This document shows positions 25,958 to 33,817 of a stretch of DNA of 64,000 nucleotides, one piece after another. Each line of letters starts with the position of its first letter. Position 1 is the first letter of the stretch. The notes beneath the pieces were generated by a model that did no database searches, had not been told where the DNA came from, and worked only from the letters and a program-made list of their open reading frames with translations. The stretch is from Sphingomonas sp. YR710 (GTDB taxonomy: Bacteria > Pseudomonadota > Alphaproteobacteria > Sphingomonadales > Sphingomonadaceae), in NCBI RefSeq assembly GCF_900101455.1, contig NZ_FMZJ01000019.1, forward strand, positions 1-64,000. Direction: 5' to 3'. The position numbers and the translations under genes were made by a program.

Positions 25958-26632
25958 TTATAGGGTGGCGCCGATGGCGCGGGCGGCGGCGTCGGGATCG
26001 GCGGCGGTGGTGATCGGGCGACCGATCACCAGAATCGATGCGCCCTGATCGAGCGCCTTGCGCGGCGTCATCACGCGCTTCTGGTCGCCGATTTCACCGT
26101 CGGCCGGCCGCACACCTGGCACCACGAAGAAACCTTGCGGCCAGATCCGCTTCGCGGCGGCCACTTCATTGCCCGAGCAGACGACGCCATCGACGCCGGC
26201 CTCGCGGGCCAATCGTGTCAATCGCTCCACCTGGGCATGCGGATCGCTGCCGACGCCGATGGCGGCAAGATCGTCACCGTCAAGGCTGGTCAGGACCGTA
26301 ACGGCCACCACCTTTGTCCCCAATGGGGCCGCCGCCTTGGCATCTTCCATCATTGCGCGACCGCCGGCCGCATGGACCGTCAGGATCGCGGGCTTGAGCC
26401 CCGCCAGTGCCTGGACCGCCTTGGCGACGGTGTTTGGAATGTCGTGCAGCTTGAGGTCGAGAAAGATCGGCAGGCCGAGCGCGGCCATTTCGCGAATGCC
26501 GGTCTGGCCATGAGCCGAAAAAAATTCGAGGCCGAGCTTGATGCCGCCGACATGGTTCCGGACCTGGACGGCAATATCCTTCGCTTTGGCGATGTCGGGC
26601 GTATCGATCGCGACAAAGATGGGGCCGCGCAT
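25958..26632 (-). CDS. pyrF: Orotidine 5'-phosphate decarboxylase
   Basis: The 224-residue TIM-barrel enzyme shows FVAIDTPD at the first strand, the catalytic FLDLKLHDIPNTV motif (D-x-K-x-x-D, residues near 60), VHAAGG, VTVLTSLD, and VVPGVRPADGEIGDQKR plus GRPIT for phosphate binding. It converts OMP to UMP, the last step of de novo pyrimidine synthesis. Its ATG overlaps the lapA stop (TGATG). Confidence 0.96.
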   Translation of the reverse strand: MRGPIFVAIDTPDIAKAKDIAVQVRNHVGGIKLGLEFFSAHGQTGIREMAALGLPIFLDLKLHDIPNTVAKAVQALAGLKPAILTVHAAGGRAMMEDAKAAAPLGTKVVAVTVLTSLDGDDLAAIGVGSDPHAQVERLTRLAREAGVDGVVCSGNEVAAAKRIWPQGFFVVPGVRPADGEIGDQKRVMTPRKALDQGASILVIGRPITTAADPDAAARAIGATL

Positions 26633-26943
26633 CAGGCCTCCGTCGAAAGGCTGGCGGCGGCGGGCGCCTGCGTTTCGGGGGCCGTGGGAATTTGAACCGC
26701 TATGTTACGCTCCATCGTTTCTATCCGTCGGCGCATATGCCATTTCGTGCCCCGATGCAGAGCATAAGGCGGCAGGAAGCCGATCAGCAGGGCGCCCAGC
26801 ACCAGCACCGGCAATTTGATGTCGGCCTGCAGGCCCGCCCACAGGTTGATCGTCACCGGTGTCCAGTTGCGGAGCGCGAACACCACCGCAATGACCGCCG
26901 CTACGACCCAGAACAGCGTCTTAAGAAATTGCATAAGGCGCAT
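26632..26943 (-). CDS. lapA: LapA-family (DUF1049) membrane protein
   Basis: The 103-residue protein has two hydrophobic helices (FLKTLFWVVAAVIAVVFAL and LPVLVLGALLIGFLPPYAL) separated by NWTPVTINLW, then a basic helix and a proline-rich tail. This is the layout of lipopolysaccharide assembly protein A, which in E. coli works with LapB in controlling LpxC and LPS output. The lapA-pyrF order is common in alphaproteobacteria. The start may be 26943 or the internal ATG at 26934. Confidence 0.85.
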   Translation of the reverse strand: MRLMQFLKTLFWVVAAVIAVVFALRNWTPVTINLWAGLQADIKLPVLVLGALLIGFLPPYALHRGTKWHMRRRIETMERNIAVQIPTAPETQAPAAASLSTEA

Positions 26944-27027
26944 CTCCCCGAAGCCATATTAGGGTCAACCATTCCACATTGCCAGCCATCAGCCAATGCC
27001 TGTTCGGGCTCGCCTACACCATTTTGG

Positions 27028-29364
27028 TCATGATGCCATCGCATCGACCTCGCGCTCGATCGTCGGGATCAGATCGGGCACCGTCGTCAGCCGCGACCGC
27101 TCTTCGTCCAGAATCGCACGAAAGATCGCCCGTTTGATTTCCCGGACGTCGCGCGCTGCCATCGGCGCATCGTCCGGCAGCGTCGACAGGATGATGTCGA
27201 TCAGCCGTTCGGCGCCGTGCAGCCGGCCCCACAAATAATCATTCTCGCGATAGGCCTTGCTGAAAAACCCGCCGAAGCTGTTGAACTCGATCCCTTTCAG
27301 CGTCGCCTCGGCGCCGCCCTTGCGGATCGAACCGCAATCGTCCGGCGAGATTCGGTCGACCTTGATCGTCTGAAATTCCTGCTGCCCCTGCGCGCGGACC
27401 AGCGACAATGTCGCCAGGTCATAGAAGGTGAAGCCGAGATAGGCGTGCAGAAAGGTGCGCCGATCGGCCCGCGACAGTGCGGGAAGCGCCGCTGCGATTT
27501 GCATGTCGGTCTGTTCGTCGATCGCCTCCAGATTGCGCGCGGCGCCGATCGCGGCGATGGCCGTGGCGATATCGATATCGGCCGATCGGGTCGCGGCGGC
27601 GACCGGACTCGAATAATGGTCGCGCATCTGGAAATCGAGAAAGGGCGCCAGCGAGGTGTAGATGGCATTGCGCGCACCCTGCAGCGCGGCCGGGCTGCTG
27701 CTGCCGTCGCCCGTTTCCATCTCCGTCAACCGGTCGGCCAGGAAGCGCAATCGCCGGATGCGAAAGCCCAGGTCGTGCATGCGCAAAAAGGCGACGAAGG
27801 CCTCATTGTAGCGGCCCGGATCGAGTATATCCTGATCGCCGGTTTCGGCACGGCGGATATGCGACGATACGGCCGATCGGGTTGCGGCGATTTCGGCCGG
27901 GTCGTCGAGCTCGGCGAGCAATATGATCATAGAAGACAGCTCATCGGCGATCGTCGCGAGCTTCAGATGGCCATAGCCCGCATAAGCGAAGCCCGCTTGC
28001 CGCGCGGCATTGTCATGCGCGCGCTGCCGCCAGCTCCGGACTCGTTCGGCACTCGGCCGATAGAGCAGCATCGTACGCCCCATCGCGGCTTCGACCGCGC
28101 TGTCGACATCGCCGCGGATCGCCATGATGATCCGGCGGGTCTGCTCGATCCGATAGGAGCGCTGTTCGATCGTTTCGAGATTGTCGCGGATCGGCTGCTC
28201 GCGCGGGATGGTGGAAAGCGCGCCGAAAATCGTTGTGAAGAAGCCGGGTACGGCGATGGCGCCATCGCGATGATGGCGGGTGGCATCGATATTGGCGGTG
28301 GGATCGACATAGACGAACCGGCGATCGACCTCGCGCCGCGCCGGACGGTTGCGCAGCGCATCGATCGCGGGGCGGAAGGGCGCATTGGCCAGCACCGATC
28401 CATCGATCAGGATCATGTCCTCGGGATTGCTCCTGCTTCTGCTTCTGGGAAAGATCCGGTCGAGAAATGCCTTACGGCCCGGCCAGGCGCGGTTGCGCTG
28501 GCGCAGCGCGGCATCGAGTTCGGCGACGTTGAACGGGGGGAAGGCGCCGGGGAAACTCGCCGTTGCGCGCGCGGCGAAGGTCAATTCGGCGGTGTCGCCA
28601 AGCAGGCGCTCGGCGCGGCCATGATCGCTGAAATTGATCGTCAGCCGGTGCTCGCGCTCCTCGGCGACAGCGGGGCTGTGGAGGCGGAGGTGCTCGCTAT
28701 GCCCGTGGAAATCGGTGACGGTGACGCTGACGTCGATCGGCTGGCGGGCCGGCAGCAACGGTGGCCCGGCCGGTGCGCGCGCCATCGCATCGAAGGCGTC
28801 GAGGATCAGGTTGCAGAAGCCCTGGCCGCCGAACGGCGGCTCGAACCAGCGCGCGCGCACGAAATGCGATAATTTCCGGCGCACCTCGGCGCGGGCGGCA
28901 GGGGCTACTGTCCGGTCGATCGCGCCGCCGCGCCGCCGGCTGAGGGCCCATGCGATCGGCAGCGCCCAGAATTTGGTGAAGCGCGACAAGGGGCGGGCAT
29001 CGGGATCGATCAGCACCTCGACATCGGCCATCTCCAGCCAAAGCTCGGTAAGGGGCTCCAGCGACTGGCCCGATGCAATGGCCTGGCCCAGGAACAGGCC
29101 GTTGATCCCGCCGGCGCTCGATCCCGCAATGATATCGATCAGCGCGCGCAGCTTCAGCCCGGTCTCGCGCTCGATCCGTTCGAGCAAATCGCGGTAGATC
29201 GCCTCGCTGGTGTGCGGGCCGACGGGGTTGTCGCCGGCATGGAAGGCCCTGCTGGCACGGGCCAGCCGCCACAGTTCCTTGGTGATTCCGTGCATATAGA
29301 CGGCCAGGCTGATTCCGCCGTAGCAGACCAGCGCCAGTCGCAGTTCCTTCTCCCGCATATTCAT
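27028..29364 (-). CDS. Patatin-like phospholipase-family protein (TIGR03607 type)
   Basis: The 778-residue protein has a patatin domain in its N-terminal half: LALVCYGGISLAVYMHG supplies the oxyanion glycines, IIAGSSAGGINGL the nucleophile Ser83, and MILIDGSVLANAPF the aspartate of the Ser-Asp dyad. The C-terminal half is helical and of the DUF3376 type. Patatins hydrolyse acyl esters of lipids; the substrate of this large bacterial subgroup is unknown. No signal peptide is seen, so it acts in the cytosol or on the inner leaflet. It is a monocistronic minus-strand gene, divergent from the CDF transporter. Confidence 0.9.
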   Translation of the reverse strand: MNMREKELRLALVCYGGISLAVYMHGITKELWRLARASRAFHAGDNPVGPHTSEAIYRDLLERIERETGLKLRALIDIIAGSSAGGINGLFLGQAIASGQSLEPLTELWLEMADVEVLIDPDARPLSRFTKFWALPIAWALSRRRGGAIDRTVAPAARAEVRRKLSHFVRARWFEPPFGGQGFCNLILDAFDAMARAPAGPPLLPARQPIDVSVTVTDFHGHSEHLRLHSPAVAEEREHRLTINFSDHGRAERLLGDTAELTFAARATASFPGAFPPFNVAELDAALRQRNRAWPGRKAFLDRIFPRSRSRSNPEDMILIDGSVLANAPFRPAIDALRNRPARREVDRRFVYVDPTANIDATRHHRDGAIAVPGFFTTIFGALSTIPREQPIRDNLETIEQRSYRIEQTRRIIMAIRGDVDSAVEAAMGRTMLLYRPSAERVRSWRQRAHDNAARQAGFAYAGYGHLKLATIADELSSMIILLAELDDPAEIAATRSAVSSHIRRAETGDQDILDPGRYNEAFVAFLRMHDLGFRIRRLRFLADRLTEMETGDGSSSPAALQGARNAIYTSLAPFLDFQMRDHYSSPVAAATRSADIDIATAIAAIGAARNLEAIDEQTDMQIAAALPALSRADRRTFLHAYLGFTFYDLATLSLVRAQGQQEFQTIKVDRISPDDCGSIRKGGAEATLKGIEFNSFGGFFSKAYRENDYLWGRLHGAERLIDIILSTLPDDAPMAARDVREIKRAIFRAILDEERSRLTTVPDLIPTIEREVDAMAS

Positions 29365-29503
29365 GATTTTTCAGATTTTTCGGAAGGGAGCCAGCGAAAT
29401 TACGCAAATCGCTTCCGAAGCGGGGATCGATCGTCCGGGCCTGTCGTCCTGCGCTTGCGCAAACGGCGCGTCTGGCAGAGATTGTTCGGTGAAAGGCGGC
29501 GAT

Positions 29504-30145
29504 ATGGCGGACGATTGCTGTTCCGGGAAAGGCAAGGAGCTGGAGCGGCTGGCGCGGCAGGCCGGGCAGCGCCGCACGCTGCAGATCGTGCTGGTGATCA
29601 ATGCCGTCATGTTCATCGCCGAATTCGCCGCGGGTCTGGTCGCCGGATCGGCCGCGCTGATGGCCGACAGCGTCGATATGGCCGGCGATGCCTTCGTCTA
29701 TGGGCTGAGCCTGTTCGCATTGTCACGGAGCGATCGCTGGAAGGGCGGGGCGGCGCTCGTCAAGGGCATCATCATCCTCGCATTCGGCCTGGGCATTGCC
29801 GCCGACGTTGCAATCAAGCTGCGGAGCGGCATTCCGCCCTCCTCGATGACGATGCTCCTGTTCGGCGCCATCGCGCTGGCGGCCAACGTCACCTGCCTTC
29901 GGCTGCTCTGGCGGTTCCGTGCGCTGGATGTGAACATGGCGAGCACGTTCGAATGCTCGCGGAACGATGTGATTTCCAACGTCGGCGTCCTGATCGCGGC
30001 GGGGCTGGTCGCGGTTACGGCGTCGCCCTGGCCGGACATTCTGGTCGGCGCAATCATCGCGGCGCTCTTCCTGCGCTCGGCCGTGCAGGTCATCCGGAAT
30101 GCGCTACCGATTGTGCGTGTGAAGGTGACAGACCGGTGCAATTAG
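29504..30145 (+). CDS. Cation diffusion facilitator-family transporter
   Basis: The 213-residue protein has about six hydrophobic segments and the CDF pattern: VMFIAEFAAGLVAGSAALMADSVDMAGDAF (quoted in parts: SAALMADSVDM with the zinc-site aspartates) and later STFECSRNDVISNVGVLIAA. CDF antiporters export divalent metals such as Zn, Co or Cd. It lacks the usual cytoplasmic C-terminal domain, as in short CDF proteins. The N-terminal DDCCSGKG contributes a cysteine pair that may bind metal. The start at 29504 fits the family; an upstream extension would carry no conserved residues. Confidence 0.87.
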   Translation: MADDCCSGKGKELERLARQAGQRRTLQIVLVINAVMFIAEFAAGLVAGSAALMADSVDMAGDAFVYGLSLFALSRSDRWKGGAALVKGIIILAFGLGIAADVAIKLRSGIPPSSMTMLLFGAIALAANVTCLRLLWRFRALDVNMASTFECSRNDVISNVGVLIAAGLVAVTASPWPDILVGAIIAALFLRSAVQVIRNALPIVRVKVTDRCN

Positions 30146-30471
30146 GAGATATTGAGACGGGCCTTTTGGAAGACTGCCACGAGGACTGGCGGGCGTTATG
30201 GGAGATACCTTCGGGGCCGCCAACGAGAAGCATCTGTGACAGTATCGCCTTTCTGACATCCCTCGTGGCAGGTGGTTGCCCGACAACCCTTAAGGTGGCG
30301 GCTTGGGGGCAAGCGAATGCGGCGGTGCCAATGGCTCTCGAAGAGGCTCTTGCTGCCGTGAAGGACGAAGCAAGCTACTTGCCGCCTGCCAAAGAAGGCG
30401 AAACATTCTATCTGCTTTCCATTACCGCGATAGGTAAAGCTGCAATCCCGCCGGGCGCCTTTCCTTCTTAG
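30136..30471 (+). CDS. Hypothetical protein (111 aa)
   Basis: A GTG at 30136, overlapping the CDF gene end by 10 bp, opens a 111-residue frame beginning VQLGDIETGLLEDCHEDWRA. It continues with SIAFLTSLVAGG and LPPAKEGETFYLLSITAIGK. Composition is soluble alpha/beta with no membrane segment. I do not recognise a family. The sequence looks coding (no rare repeats, balanced composition), and base composition is less GC-rich than its neighbours, suggesting later acquisition. An ATG start within the frame is only available much further in. Moderate confidence. Confidence 0.5.
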   Translation: MQLGDIETGLLEDCHEDWRALWEIPSGPPTRSICDSIAFLTSLVAGGCPTTLKVAAWGQANAAVPMALEEALAAVKDEASYLPPAKEGETFYLLSITAIGKAAIPPGAFPS

Positions 30472-30715
30472 TGGCGCACCCGCGTCCGCTCTCGCTTTAT
30501 CGTTCCCAAAAGCGGACAGGCAAAAAAACGCCCGTTGTGGACAATATAAAGCCGAGATTTCGAGTCGGATGGAATGCTCCGGCGACCCGCACATCACGGC
30601 AAACAAAGATAATCCAGAGTGGTTTCGGCTCGGGTGGAACCGACAACCCCAAGGCTCGAAGTCACCGATCAGGCCGCGAATTTCGGTCGTTGCGGTGGTC
30701 GTCCCTGAACGCTAT

Positions 30716-30730
30716 GTTCTTGCTTCGTTC
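30716..30730 (+). promoter_or_regulatory. LexA-type SOS box upstream of radA
   Basis: GTTC (30716-30719), 7 nt, GTTC (30727-30730) matches exactly the GTTC-N7-GTTC direct-repeat consensus established for alphaproteobacterial LexA. It ends 14 nt before the radA ATG, where a repressor would overlap the promoter or block early transcription. Confidence 0.65.
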
Positions 30731-30744
30731 GTATTGGAGCAAAG

Positions 30745-32112
30745 ATGGCGAAGCCGCAGAAGCGCTATGTCTGTCAGGCCTGCGGGTCGGCCACGACCAA
30801 GTGGCAGGGGCAGTGTGTCGATTGTGGCGAGTGGAACGCGCTTGTCGAAGAGGCGTCGAACGTCACGGTCTTTTCGGCGCGGCACGATCTGCGCACCGGC
30901 GGGCGGACGATCGCTTTGGTCGGGCTCGATGCCGAAATTCCGCTGCCGAAGCGTTCGACCACCGGAATCGCCGAATTCGATCGTGCGCTGGGCGGCGGGC
31001 TGGTGCCCGGATCGGCGACGCTGATCGGTGGCGATCCGGGGATCGGCAAATCGACCCTGCTGCTGCAAGCGGCGGCGAAGATGGCGCTCGACGGGATGAG
31101 CGTTGCCTATATTTCGGGCGAGGAGGCCGCCGATCAGGTGCGGTTGCGCGCGCGGCGGCTGGGGCTCGGCCATTCCCCGGTCAAGCTCGCCTCGGCGACG
31201 TCGGTGCGCGATATCCTCACCACCTTGGAGCGCGATGCGCCAGCGATGGTGGTGATCGACTCCATCCAGACGATGCACAGCGACCTGATCGAGGGTGCGC
31301 CCGGCACGGTCAGCCAGGTGCGCGCCTCGGCGCAGGAACTGATCCGCTTCGCCAAGGAACGCGGCACCGCCGTTGTGCTGGTCGGCCATGTCACCAAGGA
31401 TGGCGCGATCGCGGGGCCGCGCGTGCTCGAACATATGGTCGATACGGTGCTGAGCTTCGAAGGCGAGCGCAGCCACCAATATCGCATCCTGCGCGCGGTG
31501 AAGAACCGTTTCGGCGGCACCGACGAGATCGGCGTGTTCGCGATGGCCGAAGGCGGGCTGGAGGAAGTCGCCAACCCGAGCGCGTTGTTCCTTACGGCGC
31601 GCGGCGAGGGGATGAGCGGCGCTACCGTCTTCCCGGCGATGGAAGGCACGCGACCGGTGCTTGTCGAGATCCAGGCTCTGGTCGTGCGGCTGCAGAGCGG
31701 CGCGACACCCCGGCGCGCGGTGGTCGGCTGGGATTCGGGGCGGCTCGCGATGATCCTCGCGGTGCTCGAGGCGCGGTGCGGGCTGAGTTTCTCGACGGCG
31801 GAAGTCTATCTGAACATTGCCGGCGGCTACCGGGTCGTCGATCCGGCCGCCGATCTGGCAGTGGCGGCGGCGTTGGTTTCGGCGCTGGCCGAGCGGCCGG
31901 TGCCCACCGATTGCGTGACCTTCGGCGAGGTCGCTTTGTCCGGCGAAATCCGCCCCGTGGCGCATGCCGGATTACGCCTCAAGGAATCGGCGAAGCTCGG
32001 CTTTGCCAAAGCTTGGCTGCCCGGCTCGGCGGAGGTCAAGCAGCCGGAAATCCGCCAGTCGCGTTTCGCGACGCTCGGCACGCTCGTTGACCATCTGCTC
32101 GGCCGGGGGTAG
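30745..32112 (+). CDS. radA: DNA repair protein RadA
   Basis: The 455-residue protein has an N-terminal zinc finger (C10, C13, C24, C27), a RecA-like ATPase core with Walker A GGDPGIGKSTLL and Walker B MVVIDSIQ, the RadA-specific AVKNRFGGTDEIG motif, and a C-terminal Lon-like domain (VYLNIAGGYRVVDPAADLAVA). RadA processes recombination intermediates and promotes branch migration with RecA. It is full length. Preceded by an SOS-type box and followed 10 nt later by cvpA, with which it probably forms an operon. Confidence 0.96.
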   Translation: MAKPQKRYVCQACGSATTKWQGQCVDCGEWNALVEEASNVTVFSARHDLRTGGRTIALVGLDAEIPLPKRSTTGIAEFDRALGGGLVPGSATLIGGDPGIGKSTLLLQAAAKMALDGMSVAYISGEEAADQVRLRARRLGLGHSPVKLASATSVRDILTTLERDAPAMVVIDSIQTMHSDLIEGAPGTVSQVRASAQELIRFAKERGTAVVLVGHVTKDGAIAGPRVLEHMVDTVLSFEGERSHQYRILRAVKNRFGGTDEIGVFAMAEGGLEEVANPSALFLTARGEGMSGATVFPAMEGTRPVLVEIQALVVRLQSGATPRRAVVGWDSGRLAMILAVLEARCGLSFSTAEVYLNIAGGYRVVDPAADLAVAAALVSALAERPVPTDCVTFGEVALSGEIRPVAHAGLRLKESAKLGFAKAWLPGSAEVKQPEIRQSRFATLGTLVDHLLGRG

Positions 32113-32121
32113 CGCCGGGTG

Positions 32122-32691
32122 ATGCATGGATTGACCGCTCTCGACGTTTGCGTGCTGCTGCTGATCTTCGGCGGCGCGGTATTTGGCCTGATGCGCGGCT
32201 TCGTCACGGAGATATTGTCGCTGTTCGCCTGGGCGGCGGCGGTTGCCGCGCTCAAGCTGTTCCATACGCCGCTGGCCGATATGCTGACCCATGTGGTGGG
32301 TACCCATGGCGGAGCGGCCGTGCTCGCTTTCGTGCTGATCTTCGCGGTCGTCTATGTCGGGGGCAAGCTGATCGCGGGTTCGCTCGGCCGCCGGACGCGA
32401 TCGTCGATCCTCGGCCCGCTCGATCGTGCGCTCGGCTTCGGCTTCGGTGCGATCAAGGGGCTGATCATCGCGACCCTGGCCTATCTGCTGATCAACCTCG
32501 GCTATGACACAGCTTATGGCGCGCAGAGCGAGCGGCCCGAATGGATGCGCACCTCGCGCACCCACCCGCTGCTCAACGCCACCGGACGGGCGATCGTCGA
32601 CTGGGTAGCCGAGCACCGTAAATCGGGGGTGTTGCCGGCCGAGAGCGGGAACTTGATCCAGCCGCTGGAATTGCAACATCGCGATCGATGA
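32122..32691 (+). CDS. cvpA: CvpA-family membrane protein
   Basis: The 189-residue protein has four hydrophobic helices in its first two thirds: LDVCVLLLIFGGAVFGLMRGF, the typical CvpA opening, LSLFAWAAAVAAL, AVLAFVLIFAVVYVGGKLI and AIKGLIIATLAYLLI. CvpA is linked to colicin V production and cell-envelope homeostasis; the molecular role is unclear. A GTG at 32119 precedes the chosen ATG directly. It lies 10 bp after radA, and a separate SOS box starts 18 bp after its stop. Confidence 0.88.
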   Translation: MHGLTALDVCVLLLIFGGAVFGLMRGFVTEILSLFAWAAAVAALKLFHTPLADMLTHVVGTHGGAAVLAFVLIFAVVYVGGKLIAGSLGRRTRSSILGPLDRALGFGFGAIKGLIIATLAYLLINLGYDTAYGAQSERPEWMRTSRTHPLLNATGRAIVDWVAEHRKSGVLPAESGNLIQPLELQHRDR

Positions 32692-32708
32692 CGCTTGAAG
32701 CATCGATA

Positions 32709-32723
32709 GTTCCTGTTATGTTC
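32709..32723 (+). promoter_or_regulatory. LexA-type SOS box upstream of the radical SAM gene
   Basis: GTTC (32709-32712), 7 nt, GTTC (32720-32723) is a second exact GTTC-N7-GTTC match, 30 nt before the ATG at 32753. An overlapping inverted repeat GTTCCGTT (32720-32727) / AACGGAAC (32734-32741) adds a possible second operator or a hairpin in the leader. Confidence 0.68.
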
Positions 32724-32752
32724 CGTTTTCAGCAACGGAACGAGGCGCCATC

Positions 32753-33817
32753 ATGCCACCGGTAAAGGGTCGAGGAGCGCCCAGCGCGGCACTCAGCACG
32801 CGTTTCGATGATCGCGCGCGCGAGGCCGATGGCGACTGGCTCGACGATCGGGAGGCGATAGACGGCGGCGGTCCGCCGCTCCGCACGACGGTGACGATCG
32901 AAACGCCGCGGACGATCCTGACGCGCAACAAATCGCCCGACGTTCCGTTCGATCGCTCGATCAACGCTTATCGGGGCTGCGAGCATGGCTGCATCTATTG
33001 CTTCGCGCGGCCGACCCATGCCTATCACAACCTGTCGCCGGGCCTCGATTTCGAAACCAAGCTGTTCGCCAAGCCGATTGCGGCCGATCTGCTGCGCGCC
33101 GAGCTGGGGAAGCGATCCTATAGATGCGAGCCGATCGCGATCGGCACCAACACCGATCCCTATCAGCCGATCGAGGAACGCTATGAGATCACGCGCGGCG
33201 TGCTGCAGGTGCTGGCCGAGCACGACCATCCGGTGATGATCACCACCAAGTCGGCGCGGATCCTGCGCGATATCGATATATTGGCGCCGATGGCGGAGAA
33301 GGGGCTGGTGTCGGTGATGATGTCGGTAACGACGCTCGACCGCGATACCGCCCGGATCATGGAGCCGCGCGCGTCGACGCCGGCCCGGCGGATCGCGGCG
33401 ATCCGGACTTTGGTCGATGCCGGCATCCCGGCCTGCGTCAGCGTTTCGCCGATCGTGCCGGCGATCAATGACCATGAAATCGAGGCGATTGTCGACGCGG
33501 CGGCCGATGCCGGGGCGAAGGCGGCCTTTTCGATCGTCGTACGGCTGCCGCACGAGGTGGCACCCTTGTTTCGCGAGTGGCTGGCCGAGCATTATTCCGA
33601 TCGCGCGGCGAAGGTGATGATGCTGATCAACGGGATGCGCGGCGGGCGCGACAATGCGGGCGATTTCTTCGATCGGTTCCGGCCGACCGGGGAATATGCC
33701 GCCACGCTGAAGAAGCGCTTTGCGCTCGCCTGTCGCCGGCGCGGGCTGAACAGCGAGCGGCTGGTGCTGCGCACCGATCTGTTCAGGGCGCCGGGGCAAC
33801 AATTTACGCTGTTCTGA
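32753..33817 (+). CDS. PA0069-family radical SAM protein
   Basis: The 354-residue protein has the 4Fe-4S radical SAM motif C76-x3-C80-x2-C83 (YRGCEHGCIYC), IGTNTDPYQPIE as in the spore-photoproduct-lyase-like (SplB) branch, and VMITTKSARILRDIDIL and SVTTLDRDTARIMEPRA. It belongs to the PA0069/Rv2578c family, whose reaction is not established; relatedness to SplB suggests a DNA-lesion repair chemistry. A perfect SOS box upstream supports a DNA-damage role. It has its own promoter region after cvpA and its 3' end overlaps the converging MFS gene by 14 bp. Confidence 0.9.
   Translation: MPPVKGRGAPSAALSTRFDDRAREADGDWLDDREAIDGGGPPLRTTVTIETPRTILTRNKSPDVPFDRSINAYRGCEHGCIYCFARPTHAYHNLSPGLDFETKLFAKPIAADLLRAELGKRSYRCEPIAIGTNTDPYQPIEERYEITRGVLQVLAEHDHPVMITTKSARILRDIDILAPMAEKGLVSVMMSVTTLDRDTARIMEPRASTPARRIAAIRTLVDAGIPACVSVSPIVPAINDHEIEAIVDAAADAGAKAAFSIVVRLPHEVAPLFREWLAEHYSDRAAKVMMLINGMRGGRDNAGDFFDRFRPTGEYAATLKKRFALACRRRGLNSERLVLRTDLFRAPGQQFTLF

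Noticed and set aside
25696-26013. 105-residue forward frame in the sbp upstream region
   Set aside because: It overlaps the DUF5818-like gene in antisense and crosses the AT-rich control region with no protein motif.
27217-28872. 551-residue open frame opposite the patatin gene
   Set aside because: Low-complexity arginine/glycine-rich composition and full overlap with a well-supported patatin-family gene mark it as an antisense shadow of GC-rich coding DNA.
29212-30471. 419-residue continuous forward frame across the CDF gene
   Set aside because: Most of it overlaps the CDF gene out of frame; only the last 112 codons (30136-30471) look like a gene and are reported separately.
30707-30719. 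GAAC-N5-GTTC as a Gram-positive-type LexA box next to the radA SOS box
   Set aside because: Spacing is one base longer than the known GAAC-N4-GTTC type, and the direct repeat alongside already explains the second GTTC.
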